Assembly: GCA_013416455.1 (NCBI GenBank)
Contig: JACCES010000002.1
Coordinates: forward strand, 124,001-188,000
Reading direction: 5' to 3'
DNA: 64,000 nucleotides
DNA from: Alcaligenaceae bacterium
Lineage (GTDB): Bacteria > Pseudomonadota > Gammaproteobacteria > Burkholderiales > Burkholderiaceae_B
Shown: positions 19,382 through 29,435 of the stretch, piece after piece
How positions within the stretch are numbered: position 1 is the first letter of the stretch
How the letters are laid out: the number at the start of each line of letters is the position of its first letter
Translations under genes and position numbers: made by a program
Notes under the pieces: generated by a model
Seen by the model: only the letters and a program-made list of their open reading frames with translations
The model's database searches: none
What the model was told of the DNA's origin: nothing

Positions 19382-21154
19382 ATGCGGTCCTGTGTCGTAT
19401 GGCTTGCCGCGGCTCTGGGGATCTCCGGGCCCGCATGGGCGGAACGCCCCGAGGTCGTGATCGACCCGGGGGGCGTGCCGCCCGCCGCCCTGGCGTCCAT
19501 CAGCGGCGCCGTCGAGGCCATCACCCGGCTGGCGGAAGACCAGGACGGCGGCGAGGTCGAGCGGCTGCGGCGCCGTGCGCACGACGCCACGGTTTCCGCC
19601 CTGGAAACCCAGGGCTATTTTTCGCCCGTCGTCACGCTGGAAGTCGGCCAGGATTACGCCGGCGAAACCTGGGACATCATCATCGAGCCGGGCCCCCGCA
19701 CGGAAGTGCGCGGGGTCGACCTGCGTTTCGAGGGCCAGGTGGCGACACCGGAATTCGAAGGCCGCGTGCGGCAGGCCCGCGAGGCCTGGCCGCTGGAAAC
19801 CGGCGAGATCTTCATCAACAGTGAATGGAGCAGCGCCAAGACCACGCTGCTCGACGAGATCAACACGCGCGACTTCTACTTTGCGCGGATCACGCATTCG
19901 CAGGCGACCGTCGATGCGGACGCGGCGCGGGCCGATCTGGCGGTGGAAATCGACAGCGGTCCCCGGGTGCGCATGGGGCCGCTGAAAGTGATAGGCCTGC
20001 GGCGGGTGCCCGCCAGCCTCATCGATCGCTACGTCCGCTATTCCGAGGGCGACCCCTATGAGCAGGACAGGCTGGACGAATGGCAGCAGGCCCTGCAGTC
20101 CACCCGTTTCTTCCGGGGCGCCTTCGTCACGCTCGACGCTGACCAGGATGCGCGCATCGAGCGTCCCGACGGCGAAATCGAGCTGCCCGTGCGCGTGCAG
20201 GTGTCCGAATCGCCCGCCCGGCGCTTCACCTCGTCGCTGGGCGTGGACAGCGATCATGGCGTGGGCGTCGAAGCCCTGTTCCAGCAGAACATCGTGGCGG
20301 GGCTGCCGGTCGCGCTCGAAACCGGCGTGGGCCTGAACCGGCATCGCCAGCGGGCTTTCTTCGATATACATCTGCCGCCGACGCAGAGCGGCTATCAGGA
20401 CAGCTTCGGGGTGCTCTACGATCATTCCGATATCCAGGGAGTGGACAACCAGCGCTACGGGGTGGGCTGGAAACGCCGCCAGGAACGCAAAGGGGCCGGC
20501 GACAGCCGTGTCGAGTACGAAACCCAGTGGGGGCTGGTCGCGGCCCATGACCGCACCCGCATCGATGGCGCCGAAGACTTCACCGTGCCGACCCTGGTCG
20601 GCACCTGGCAGTGGCTGCGCCGCGACGTCGATTCCAAGTATGACCCCCGCGAAGGGCACCTGATCGACGTGGGGCTGGGCGCCGGCGTCACGCTCGACAA
20701 GGGCGAACCTTTCTACCGGGCCAGCCTGCGCGGCCAGCACTGGTGGACACTCGGCGCGCGCGACGTGCTCACGGTGCGCGGGCAGGTCGGCAAGGTGTGG
20801 TCCGAGACCGATCGCCTGCCACAGGATTTCGGCTATCGCATCGGCGGTTCGCGTTCGGTGCGCGGCTACAAATACGACAGCATCGGCATCCGGCGCGGCG
20901 ATGCCACTTACGGCGCGCCCGCCATGGCCGTTGCCAGCGTGGAGTACATTCATTATTTCACCGAGCAGTTGGGGGTGAGCGCTTTCGTGGACGCCGGCGA
21001 CGCGACGGAGTCTTTCGGCAGCATGGACCTGCACCTGGGCTATGGGCTGGGCGCGGCCTTCGTCACGCCGGCCGGCCCGTTCTACATCGACCTGGCCTGG
21101 GGCCAGAAAGATCGCCGCCTGCGTCTGCATTTTTCTCTGGGTATCGCATTCTGA
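19382..21154 (+). CDS. tamA: Translocation and assembly module outer-membrane protein TamA
   Basis: A 590-residue Omp85-family protein with a signal peptide (VVWLAAALGISGPAWA). Three POTRA-like repeats occupy roughly residues 30-270, and a 16-strand beta barrel follows. The conserved lid-loop region GGSRSVRGY and the C-terminal aromatic end (LRLHFSLGIAF) are present. TamA and TamB help insert certain outer-membrane proteins and move lipids across the periplasm. The start is one base after the apbC stop and the stop overlaps the tamB ATG. Confidence 0.92.
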   Translation: MRSCVVWLAAALGISGPAWAERPEVVIDPGGVPPAALASISGAVEAITRLAEDQDGGEVERLRRRAHDATVSALETQGYFSPVVTLEVGQDYAGETWDIIIEPGPRTEVRGVDLRFEGQVATPEFEGRVRQAREAWPLETGEIFINSEWSSAKTTLLDEINTRDFYFARITHSQATVDADAARADLAVEIDSGPRVRMGPLKVIGLRRVPASLIDRYVRYSEGDPYEQDRLDEWQQALQSTRFFRGAFVTLDADQDARIERPDGEIELPVRVQVSESPARRFTSSLGVDSDHGVGVEALFQQNIVAGLPVALETGVGLNRHRQRAFFDIHLPPTQSGYQDSFGVLYDHSDIQGVDNQRYGVGWKRRQERKGAGDSRVEYETQWGLVAAHDRTRIDGAEDFTVPTLVGTWQWLRRDVDSKYDPREGHLIDVGLGAGVTLDKGEPFYRASLRGQHWWTLGARDVLTVRGQVGKVWSETDRLPQDFGYRIGGSRSVRGYKYDSIGIRRGDATYGAPAMAVASVEYIHYFTEQLGVSAFVDAGDATESFGSMDLHLGYGLGAAFVTPAGPFYIDLAWGQKDRRLRLHFSLGIAF

Positions 21155-24100
21155 TGCGCGTATTTCGCTGGCTGGCCCGCATCACCATGATCGTCGGGCC
21201 TCTGCTCGTTCTGCTGGTCTTCGTGCTGACGGCCTTTCTGATGTGGGTGCTGGTCACCGCCCCGGGCACGCGCTGGGCGCTGACCACGGCGGTGGAAATG
21301 CTCGATGGGCGGATCGAGGCTGTCGAGGGCAGCGTCTGGAACGGCATGACGGTCGGCGATGTATCGCTGAGCTTCCCGGGGGTCGCGCTGCGCCTGGAAG
21401 ACCTGGAGCTGAAGGCGGACTGGCGCCGGCTGCTGGACAGGCAGTTGCACGTCCATGCGCTGAGAGTCGATACCGCCTGGGTCGATCTCACCTCGACGAC
21501 AGACGCGCCCGAAGAAGAAGGCGGCGGCGACGAGCCCTTCTCCCTGCCGGAACTGCCGGTTTCCATACGTGTGGATGAGATAGGCCTGGGCGAGCTCAGG
21601 CTGACGCAGGACGGCGAGCCGCTGCCCGTGGACGTGCGGAATTTCGCTTCCGCCCTGAGTGTCGGCGCCGAACAGGCGCAACTATGGCTGCGCGGGGTCT
21701 CTGTGGCCACCGACAGCCTTGAGGCCGACCTGCAAGGCGAGGTGAACCTCCAGGCGATGCACCATCCCTGGCCGGCCGCTGTCGACCTGGACGTGACGGT
21801 GAACGGTCTGCGGCCGGGAGCGGCGGTGTGCTTCCATGACATGCTGCCGACCCTGCCGGTCGAGCAGGCATCGCAAGGCGGCGCGGCATGGCTGGCGGGC
21901 GTGGCGGCGGCATCCTGCCCGCTGAATCTGCGCGCGCAGGCCCGTGGGTCGCTGGAAGCCGTCTCACTCGAATTGACGGGCAATGGCCAGGGCATGGTGC
22001 TGGAAGCCTCCGCCGAATTGGCTCCGCTGCAAGGCATGCCGCTGCGCGAGGCCGACATCGTCCTGATGCTGCCCGATGGCTCCTCATTGACCGGCCACGC
22101 GGGTTGGGAAGAACAGAAGGAAGGCGCCGCCGCAGAGGGGGCCCCGGGCTCCGGCCAGGCGGCGGGCGGCGGGGAGCCGGTGCTGGCGGGCGAGCTGAAG
22201 GCGGACCGCCTGGATGCCGGGCAATTGGCCGGGGGGGCAATTCCCCCCGCCGTACTGGGTTTCGACAGCCGCTTCCGGCTGCGGATCGACGAGGCTTATG
22301 CTGTGCGCGGCGTGGACTTCTCTCTTGAGTTTCATGAGGGAACGCAATGGAATGATCAGCCGCTGTCCGGGCGCATGGCGCTCGGCGCGGTGTTTCCCCC
22401 CCCGCCGGGCGGCGCGGATGCCGCCGTCCCGGCCACACCGGCGGATGAGTCAACCGCCCCCGGCATGCGGCAGCCAGCCGACGGCGAAGCGCCGCTGGGC
22501 GGCGGGGCCACAGATGCCGCGGCGGGGCTGCTGCCGCCGGCATTGCTGGGCCTGGCATTGCACAGGCTGGACCTCGATCTGGCGCTGGGTGACAACCGCA
22601 TTCACAGCGAAGGCGGCATCGGCGCGTCCGACAGCAGGCTGGACCTCGACGTTCAGGCGCCCCGGCTGGCGGACTTCTGGCCGGGCCTGCCCGGCGGTGT
22701 CGCGCTGCGGGGCGGCGTGGCCGGCGGCGTGGCCAGGCATGCCGTCGACATCGAAGGGCGATATGTGCCGGACAATGCGAGCCGCGATGAGCTCGGCACG
22801 GCGCCGGTGGCGCTGGCCTTGAAGGCGGAAGGCGGCTGGGGCGGGGCGCCGGAAGGCTGGCGCGGCCGCATCGCTGCGCTCAAAGCCGATCATGCCCACC
22901 TGGGCGTGGCGCTGGGCGCGCCCCTGGAGCTTTCCTTCCTTCCAGGGGCGGTGGCGCCTGACTGGCAATGGAGCGCGGGGCCAACGGAAATCGGCCTGAG
23001 CGTGAACGGGCGGCGCATGGTGAGCGTGCGGCACGCCGGGTCGCGCGGCGGCCCGGGCCGCTGGGAAACCGGGGGGCTCATCGAGCGCTTCATCGTGTCG
23101 CCCCAGATCCTGCAGCAGATCGGCGCCGACTTCGATATCGCCGCGCTGCGGCGTGAAGAGCGCGGCGGCGTGAAGGTGCGCGGGGCGCGCTCGGCCGATG
23201 ACTGGGAACTGGCGTTCGGCCTGGACTGGAAGCTGAGCTTCGACGGCGTGCCGCAGGGCAATGTGCGGCTGCGCCGCCTGTCCGGCGACCTCATGGTCCC
23301 GGGCGACACGCCTTTCCCGCTGGGCCTGCAGGCGCTGCAGCTGGATCTGGCGCTTGCCAGGGCCAACGCCTCCAGCAGCCGCCTCGATGCCGCACTGACG
23401 GTGGAGACGCAGCGCATGGGGCGGGTGGCCGCCACCGCATCCACGCTGGTGCATGTCACGCCGGCGGGCGGCGTTGCCCTGAACCCGGCGGACATCAAGA
23501 CGGTCACGGTCGATGCGGCCATGGCGGACCTGGGGTGGACCAGCCTCATTCTGGGCGATGCCCTGGATATCGGCGGCGCGGTGCAGGCGAATGTCAAGCT
23601 GAACAGCCGGCCCGACGGGTCCTGGTCGAGCGCCGGCACGATACAGGGCACGGGCCTGCGCGTGGTCATGATCGATCAGGGTGTGCGCCTGCTGGATGGC
23701 ACCTTGCGGGCCAGGCTGGAAGACGAAAGGCTGGTGCTGGAACGGCTGGAGTTTCCCGCCCGCCTGCGGGCCGAGCCCAAGGAATGGCGCACCGCCGAAT
23801 GGGTAAATACCAATCCCGACGCCAAGGGCGGCTCGCTGGTCGTGGCCGGCGACTGGCATCTGATCGAGTCCCGGGGCGTCATCGACGTCGCCCTGCACCG
23901 CTTTCCGATTCTGCAGCGCGCCGATCGCTATGCGATGATGACCGGCGACCTGCGGCTGGACGCCGCCTTGCCGGACCTGGCGATCACCGGCAAGCTGACG
24001 GCCGATGCCGGCTGGTTCGATCTCGACATGCTGGGCGGCATTCCGACCGTGGACAGCGACGTGGTGGTGGTCCGCGCCGGGGAAGAGCAGGAAGTGAGCG

Positions 24101-24882
24101 TGCCGCTGGGCATCACCCTCGATCTGGAAGTCGACCTCGGGCCCCGTTTCTACCTGACCGGCTATGGCCTGAACTCGGGGCTGGTAGGCAACATGCGCGT
24201 CATGATGGCCGAAGGCAAGCTGACCGGGCTGGGCGCCCTGCGCACGCGCGGCGGCGCCATCGAAGCCTACGGCCAGCGTCTGCAGCTGCGCCGCGGCGCC
24301 ATCACCTTCCAGGGGGACATCACCCGGCCCGTGCTGGACATCGAGGCGCTGCGCACGGGGCTTGCCGTCGAAGCGGGCGTCCGGGTGGCCGGCACGGCGC
24401 GCAGCCCCCGCATCGAGCTCGTGTCCTATCCGGCGGTCAGCGAAATCGAAAAACTCTCCTGGCTGCTGCTCGGCCACGGCCCCAATGACACCGGAGGCGA
24501 CATGGCGCTGCTGTTTTCCGTGGGCACGTCCTTCCTGAGCGATGGCGAACCCTTCTACCGCCGTTTCGGCATCGACGAAGTCAGCCTGCGCTCGGGCGAA
24601 CTGGCAAGCGTGGCCAGCGTCCTGCCCGTGGAAAGCGTGGTGAGCGGGCTGGATTCCGGCACCAGCGACATCGAGCGGCGCTTCGTCAACGTGAGCAAGC
24701 GGCTGACGTCCGGCGTGACGCTCAGCATCCGCCAGGCGCTCTCCGAGACGGGCACCGTGGCCCGCGCCAGCTACCGTCTTGCGCGGGGCCTGACGGCGGA
24801 AGCCAGTGTGGGAACCATCAACGGCCTGGCGCTCGTGTACCGGTGGTTTTCGCGCGATCGCGAGCCGCAGTCGCAGGAATGA
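21154..24882 (+). CDS. tamB: Translocation and assembly module inner-membrane protein TamB
   Basis: A 1242-residue AsmA-like bridge protein. One N-terminal membrane anchor (ITMIVGPLLVLLVFVLTAFL) precedes a long periplasmic beta-taco body. The C-terminal ~330 residues form the conserved TamB domain (LGLNSGL-type GLNSGLVGNMRVMMAEG, YGQRLQLRRGAITFQG, WLLLGHGPN). The ATG overlaps the tamA stop by one base (TGATG). Two Ala/Gly/Pro-rich, low-complexity insertions (around residues 320-340 and 410-450) are unlike the rest. The protein probably spans the periplasm to TamA and takes part in envelope lipid transport. Confidence 0.92.
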   Translation: MRVFRWLARITMIVGPLLVLLVFVLTAFLMWVLVTAPGTRWALTTAVEMLDGRIEAVEGSVWNGMTVGDVSLSFPGVALRLEDLELKADWRRLLDRQLHVHALRVDTAWVDLTSTTDAPEEEGGGDEPFSLPELPVSIRVDEIGLGELRLTQDGEPLPVDVRNFASALSVGAEQAQLWLRGVSVATDSLEADLQGEVNLQAMHHPWPAAVDLDVTVNGLRPGAAVCFHDMLPTLPVEQASQGGAAWLAGVAAASCPLNLRAQARGSLEAVSLELTGNGQGMVLEASAELAPLQGMPLREADIVLMLPDGSSLTGHAGWEEQKEGAAAEGAPGSGQAAGGGEPVLAGELKADRLDAGQLAGGAIPPAVLGFDSRFRLRIDEAYAVRGVDFSLEFHEGTQWNDQPLSGRMALGAVFPPPPGGADAAVPATPADESTAPGMRQPADGEAPLGGGATDAAAGLLPPALLGLALHRLDLDLALGDNRIHSEGGIGASDSRLDLDVQAPRLADFWPGLPGGVALRGGVAGGVARHAVDIEGRYVPDNASRDELGTAPVALALKAEGGWGGAPEGWRGRIAALKADHAHLGVALGAPLELSFLPGAVAPDWQWSAGPTEIGLSVNGRRMVSVRHAGSRGGPGRWETGGLIERFIVSPQILQQIGADFDIAALRREERGGVKVRGARSADDWELAFGLDWKLSFDGVPQGNVRLRRLSGDLMVPGDTPFPLGLQALQLDLALARANASSSRLDAALTVETQRMGRVAATASTLVHVTPAGGVALNPADIKTVTVDAAMADLGWTSLILGDALDIGGAVQANVKLNSRPDGSWSSAGTIQGTGLRVVMIDQGVRLLDGTLRARLEDERLVLERLEFPARLRAEPKEWRTAEWVNTNPDAKGGSLVVAGDWHLIESRGVIDVALHRFPILQRADRYAMMTGDLRLDAALPDLAITGKLTADAGWFDLDMLGGIPTVDSDVVVVRAGEEQEVSVPLGITLDLEVDLGPRFYLTGYGLNSGLVGNMRVMMAEGKLTGLGALRTRGGAIEAYGQRLQLRRGAITFQGDITRPVLDIEALRTGLAVEAGVRVAGTARSPRIELVSYPAVSEIEKLSWLLLGHGPNDTGGDMALLFSVGTSFLSDGEPFYRRFGIDEVSLRSGELASVASVLPVESVVSGLDSGTSDIERRFVNVSKRLTSGVTLSIRQALSETGTVARASYRLARGLTAEASVGTINGLALVYRWFSRDREPQSQE

Positions 24883-24930
24883 AACAGTCCGGAAGGGCGA
24901 TGGGGCTAAAATACGCGCCATTTGATTACG

Positions 24931-24956
24931 GGCCCGAGCCCGGGCCTTCGTCTTTT
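24931..24956 (+). terminator. Possible terminator after apbC-tamA-tamB
   Basis: A 6-bp GC stem, GGCCCG (24931-24936) with CGGGCC (24941-24946), is followed by TTCGTCTTTT. It is placed 48 bases after the tamB stop. The stem is short, so this is tentative. Confidence 0.4.
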
Positions 24957-25063
24957 CAGCGCAAGGCCGGGCGGGGCAGTCTTGTTTCCGGAGCCCTGCG
25001 CTCCCCTAAGGGCGGCACCGAAATCCGGCCCCGCGGGCCGCAGTCCTTCATCAGGTTGAAACC

Positions 25064-25630
25064 ATGAGCATAAAGAGCGACCGCTGGATTCGGCGAATGG
25101 CCGCCGCCGATGGCATGATAGAACCCTTCGAGCCAGGCCAGGTGCGTTCCGTCAACGGTGGCCGCATTGTGAGCTACGGCACCAGCAGCTATGGCTACGA
25201 TGTGCGCTGCGCCAACGAATTCAAGATCTTCACGAATATCAACTCGACCATCGTCGATCCCAAGGCCTTTGACGAGAAGTCCTTCGTGGATTTCGTCGGC
25301 GATGTTTGCATCATTCCGCCGAATTCGTTTGCCCTGGCCCGCACGGTGGAATACTTCCGCATCCCCCGCAGCGTGCTCACCATCTGTCTGGGCAAGAGCA
25401 CCTATGCCCGCTGCGGGATCATCGTCAATGTGACGCCCCTGGAGCCCGAATGGGAAGGGCATGTCACATTGGAGTTTTCCAACACGACGCCCCTGCCGGC
25501 CAAGATCTACGCCGGCGAGGGCTGCGCGCAAATGCTGTTCTTCGAGAGCGACGAGGTCTGCGAGACTTCCTATCGCGATCGTGCCGGCAAATACCAGGGC
25601 CAGCGCGGCGTCACCCTGCCGCGCACATAG
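25064..25630 (+). CDS. dcd: dCTP deaminase
   Basis: A 188-residue trimeric enzyme that deaminates dCTP to dUTP, feeding dTMP synthesis. Signature elements are SSYGYDVRC, the loop [20 protein letters not shown] with the catalytic acidic residue in [14 protein letters not shown], and the C-terminal [15 protein letters not shown]. The length is normal. The Orn/Lys/Arg decarboxylase gene follows 14 bases later on the same strand. The final product, dTMP, is made by the thyA gene of this window. Confidence 0.97.
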   Translation: MSIKSDRWIRRMAAADGMIEPFEPGQVRSVNGGRIVSYGTSSYGYDVRCANEFKIFTNINSTIVDPKAFDEKSFVDFVGDVCIIPPNSFALARTVEYFRIPRSVLTICLGKSTYARCGIIVNVTPLEPEWEGHVTLEFSNTTPLPAKIYAGEGCAQMLFFESDEVCETSYRDRAGKYQGQRGVTLPRT

Positions 25631-25644
25631 CAGGAGCCATCGGC

Positions 25645-27915
25645 ATGAAGTTCCGTTTTCCCATCGTCATCATTGATGAAGACTACCGTTCCGAGAATGC
25701 CTCCGGTTTCGGTATCCGCGCATTGGCCGCCGCCATCGAGGCGGAAGGCGTGGAAGTGCTGGGCGTCACCAGTTACGGCGATCTCAGTTCCTTCGCGCAG
25801 CAGCAGAGCCGCGCCAGCGCTTTCATTCTTTCGATCGACGACGAGGAATTCGACGTCGATTCGCCGGAAGACGTGGCCAAGGCCATCAAGAATCTGCGCT
25901 CGTTCATCGGCGAACTGCGTTTCCGCAACGCCGAGATCCCTATCTACCTGTACGGCGAAACGCGCACCTCGCAGCACATCCCGAACGACATCCTGCGCGA
26001 ACTGCATGGCTTCATCCACATGTTCGAGGACACGCCGGAGTTCGTGGCCCGGCATATCATCCGCGAGGCGCGCGCCTACCTGGACAGCCTGGCGCCGCCC
26101 TTCTTCCGCGCGCTGCTGAACTACGCGGCCGACGGCTCGTATTCCTGGCACTGCCCGGGGCATTCCGGCGGCGTCGCCTTCCTGAAGAGCCCGGTGGGGC
26201 AGATGTTCCACCAGTTCTTCGGCGAGAACATGCTGCGCGCCGACGTCTGCAACGCCGTGGACGAGCTCGGCCAGCTGCTCGACCATACCGGCCCGGTGGC
26301 GGAGTCCGAGCTGAACGCGGCGCGCATCTTCCATGCGGACCATTGTTTCTTCGTCACCAACGGTACGTCGACGTCCAACAAGATCGTCTGGCATGCCAAC
26401 GTCGCCAATGACGACGTCGTGGTGGTCGACCGCAACTGCCACAAGTCCATTCTGCATGCCATCACCATGACGGGGGCGATTCCGGTCTTCCTGCGGCCGA
26501 CGCGCAATCACCTCGGCATCATCGGGCCGATTCCCCTCGAAGAGTTCGCGCCCGAGAGCATTCAGCGCAAGATAGACGCCAATCCCTTTGCCAGCAACGC
26601 CAGGAACAAGCGCCCGCGCATTCTGACGCTTACACAGAGCACTTATGATGGCGTGATCTACAATGTAGAGATGATCAAGAGCGAGCTCGGCTCGGCCATC
26701 GACACTCTGCATTTCGACGAGGCCTGGCTGCCGCACGCGGCTTTCCACGAGTTCTACAAGGACATGCACGCCATCGGCGAGGGGCGCCCGCGCAGCAAGG
26801 ATGCCATGGTCTTCGCCACGCATTCGACGCACAAGCTGCTGGCAGGCCTGTCGCAGGCCTCGCAGATCACGGTGCAGGATTCCGAGTCGCGCAAGCTCGA
26901 CCGCAACGTCTTCAACGAAGCCTATCTGATGCATACCTCCACGTCGCCGCAGTACGCCATCATTGCGTCCTGCGATGTCGCGGCCGCCATGATGGAGCCG
27001 CCGGGCGGCACCGCCCTGGTCGAGGAAAGCATCGCCGAAGCCATGGACTTCCGGCGCGCCATGCGCAAGGTGGAATCCGAATACGGCCGCAACGACTGGT
27101 GGTTCAAGGTCTGGGGGCCCAACCGTCTGCCCGCCGACGGCATCGGCCACCGTGAAGACTGGCTGCTGGAATCCGGCGACGAATGGCACGGGTTCGGCGC
27201 GCTGGCCGACGGCTTCAACATGCTGGACCCGATCAAGGCCACCATCGTGACCCCGGGGCTGGACATTTCCGGCACCTTCGCGGAAACCGGCATCCCCGCC
27301 GCCCTGGTGTCCAAGTTCCTGGCCGAGCATGGCGTGGTCATCGAAAAGACCGGCCTGTATTCCTTTTTCATCCTGTTCACCATCGGCATCACCAAGGGCC
27401 GCTGGAACACGCTGCTGACCGCGCTGCAGCAGTTCAAGGACGATTACGACCGCAATCAGCCCATGTGGCGGATCCTGCCGGACTTCTGCAAGCAGTTCCC
27501 GCTGTACGAGCGCATGGGCCTGCGCGATCTCTGCCAGGAAATCCATCAGGCCTACAAGAAGTACGACCTGGCGCGGCTGACCACGGAGGTCTATCTCAGC
27601 GACATGGTGCCCGCCATGAAGCCGTCCGATGCCTACGCCAAGATGGCCCACCGCGATTCCGAGCGGGTGTCCATCGACGAACTGGAAGGGCGCGTCACCG
27701 GCGTGCTGCTCACCCCCTATCCGCCCGGCATCCCGCTGCTCATACCGGGTGAACGGTTCAATCAGCGCATCGTCCATTACCTGCAGTTCGCCCGCGAATT
27801 CAATGCGCGCTTCCCCGGCTTCGAGACCTATGTCCATGGCCTGGGCACCGACGTCGGGCCGGACGGCGGGCAGCGCTATTACGTGGACTGCATCAAAGAA
27901 GACGCCATCGAGTGA
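25645..27915 (+). CDS. Orn/Lys/Arg decarboxylase (AdiA-like)
   Basis: A 756-residue PLP-dependent fold-I basic amino-acid decarboxylase. It has an N-terminal response-regulator-like wing domain (~1-130), a PLP domain with Lys397 in THSTHKLLAGL as the Schiff-base lysine, and a C-terminal domain. The length is nearest to biodegradative arginine decarboxylase AdiA (about 755) rather than LdcI or SpeC (about 711-715). It releases CO2 to give agmatine, cadaverine or putrescine, for polyamine supply or acid resistance. No antiporter gene is adjacent, which argues against a classical acid-stress pair. An AGGAG ribosome site precedes the ATG. Confidence 0.9.
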   Translation: MKFRFPIVIIDEDYRSENASGFGIRALAAAIEAEGVEVLGVTSYGDLSSFAQQQSRASAFILSIDDEEFDVDSPEDVAKAIKNLRSFIGELRFRNAEIPIYLYGETRTSQHIPNDILRELHGFIHMFEDTPEFVARHIIREARAYLDSLAPPFFRALLNYAADGSYSWHCPGHSGGVAFLKSPVGQMFHQFFGENMLRADVCNAVDELGQLLDHTGPVAESELNAARIFHADHCFFVTNGTSTSNKIVWHANVANDDVVVVDRNCHKSILHAITMTGAIPVFLRPTRNHLGIIGPIPLEEFAPESIQRKIDANPFASNARNKRPRILTLTQSTYDGVIYNVEMIKSELGSAIDTLHFDEAWLPHAAFHEFYKDMHAIGEGRPRSKDAMVFATHSTHKLLAGLSQASQITVQDSESRKLDRNVFNEAYLMHTSTSPQYAIIASCDVAAAMMEPPGGTALVEESIAEAMDFRRAMRKVESEYGRNDWWFKVWGPNRLPADGIGHREDWLLESGDEWHGFGALADGFNMLDPIKATIVTPGLDISGTFAETGIPAALVSKFLAEHGVVIEKTGLYSFFILFTIGITKGRWNTLLTALQQFKDDYDRNQPMWRILPDFCKQFPLYERMGLRDLCQEIHQAYKKYDLARLTTEVYLSDMVPAMKPSDAYAKMAHRDSERVSIDELEGRVTGVLLTPYPPGIPLLIPGERFNQRIVHYLQFAREFNARFPGFETYVHGLGTDVGPDGGQRYYVDCIKEDAIE

Positions 27916-29309
27916 GCAGGCGATCCGGTCCCGGCTCCGCCGGCGCGCCCCTGGGCGGCCGCCCTCCGCCGCCCCGTGACGCTGAGCCGCGCGGCGGCGG
28001 GCCTCGTCCCGCCGGCGAAGGCGGCCCGCGCGGAAAGCGGGCGGGTTTCGACGTGGCGGTCATCGGCGCCGGCGCGGCCGGCATGATGGCCGCGGCGGTC
28101 GCGGGCCAGCGCGGCCTGCGCGTCGTGCTGATCGATCATGCCGAACGGCTGGCTGAAAAGATCCGCATTTCCGGCGGCGGCCGTTGCAACTTCACGAATA
28201 TCGGCACCACGCCGGCGCAATTCATCTCGCGCAATCCCCATTTCTGCCGTTCGGCGCTTTCGGCCTACGGCCCGCGCGATTTCCTGGAGCTGGTCGAGCG
28301 CCATGGCATCCGCTGGCACGAGAAGCATCGCGGCCAGCTGTTCTGCGACGATTCCTCGGAACGCATCATCGACATGCTGCGCGCCGAATGCGACGACGCC
28401 CGCGTGGCCTGGCGCATGCCGTGCAGTGTCCACACCGTCGAGCGCGCCGAAGGCGGTTTCCGGCTCAGCACCTCGGACGGCGGCATCGAAGCGCGCCACC
28501 TGATCCTGGCCACGGGCGGCATGGCCATCCCGCAGCTGGGGGCCACCGATTTCGCGCTGCGCATTGCGCGCCAGTTCGGGCTGCGCGTGGTCGAGCCCCG
28601 GCCGGCGCTGGTTCCACTGGTCTTCGATGCCGCGCAATGGGCACCGTTTGCCGAGCTGAGCGGGGTGGCGCTGGAAGTCGTGCTCAGCAACGTACCCGGC
28701 GCCGGCGGCGGGGGCGAGGCCGCCGCGCAGGGCAGGCCGGGCGGGCGAGGCGCGGGCCGCAAGGGCGCGGCGCCGGCGGCCGCCTTCCTGGAGGATCTGC
28801 TCTTCACGCACCGCGGCCTTTCGGGGCCGGCCATCCTGCAGATTTCCAGCTACTGGAATCCGGGGGAAGCCATCGAAATCGATCTGGCGCCCGGCAAGGA
28901 CATCGCCGCGGAATTGCTGGCGGCCAAGCCGGGCAGCCGGCAGCAGTTGGCGACGGTGCTGGCCGGGCTCTGGCCCCGCCGGCTGGCCGATCAATGGCTG
29001 GCGCAGGAACAAGGGGACATGGCGTCGGCGCGTCTGGCGGATGTCGCCGACCGCCGAGTGCGGGCGCTGGCCGAGCGCATCCACCGCTGGCGGTTGACGC
29101 CGTCCGGAACGGCCGGCTACCGCAAGGCGGAAGTGATGCGCGGCGGGGTCGATACCGACGAACTCGATCAGCGCAGCATGCAGGCGCGCAGGGTGGAAGG
29201 CCTGTACTTCGTGGGCGAGGCCGTGGACGTCACCGGCTGGCTGGGCGGCTATAACTTCCAGTGGGCCTGGGCTTCCGCCGTGGCCTGCGCGCGGGCCCTG
29301 GCGCAATGA
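27912..29309 (+). CDS. HI0933/YhiN-type flavoprotein, NAD(P)/FAD-dependent oxidoreductase
   Basis: A 465-residue FAD protein with a dinucleotide fold, VIGAGAAGMMAA (Gly52-x-Gly54), the RISGGGRCNFTN segment and the C-terminal GEAVDVTGWLGGYNFQWAWASA, all hallmarks of the HI0933 family. Its reaction is unknown. The GTG start overlaps the decarboxylase stop (GTGA), which implies translational coupling. The first ~45 residues are a Pro/Gly/Arg-rich extension, so a later start is possible. A second Gly/Ala-rich insertion (residues ~265-290) lies in the middle domain. Confidence 0.88.
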   Translation: MSRRSGPGSAGAPLGGRPPPPRDAEPRGGGPRPAGEGGPRGKRAGFDVAVIGAGAAGMMAAAVAGQRGLRVVLIDHAERLAEKIRISGGGRCNFTNIGTTPAQFISRNPHFCRSALSAYGPRDFLELVERHGIRWHEKHRGQLFCDDSSERIIDMLRAECDDARVAWRMPCSVHTVERAEGGFRLSTSDGGIEARHLILATGGMAIPQLGATDFALRIARQFGLRVVEPRPALVPLVFDAAQWAPFAELSGVALEVVLSNVPGAGGGGEAAAQGRPGGRGAGRKGAAPAAAFLEDLLFTHRGLSGPAILQISSYWNPGEAIEIDLAPGKDIAAELLAAKPGSRQQLATVLAGLWPRRLADQWLAQEQGDMASARLADVADRRVRALAERIHRWRLTPSGTAGYRKAEVMRGGVDTDELDQRSMQARRVEGLYFVGEAVDVTGWLGGYNFQWAWASAVACARALAQ

Positions 29310-29435
29310 CGGCACCGCCCGGCCTGGCCGGGTTGTCCGATGCGCGGCACACATTCGGGCGCGCCGGGCGCCGACCGCCGCGATCCGCTGTACGGCGCCT
29401 CCGCTATCGGTTATTCTCTCGCCTTGCTGTCATTG

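Noticed and set aside
22450-24921. An 823-codon minus-strand frame over tamB
   Set aside because: Complementary to conserved TamB sequence, with no domain and biased His/Gly/Gln composition typical of antisense reading.
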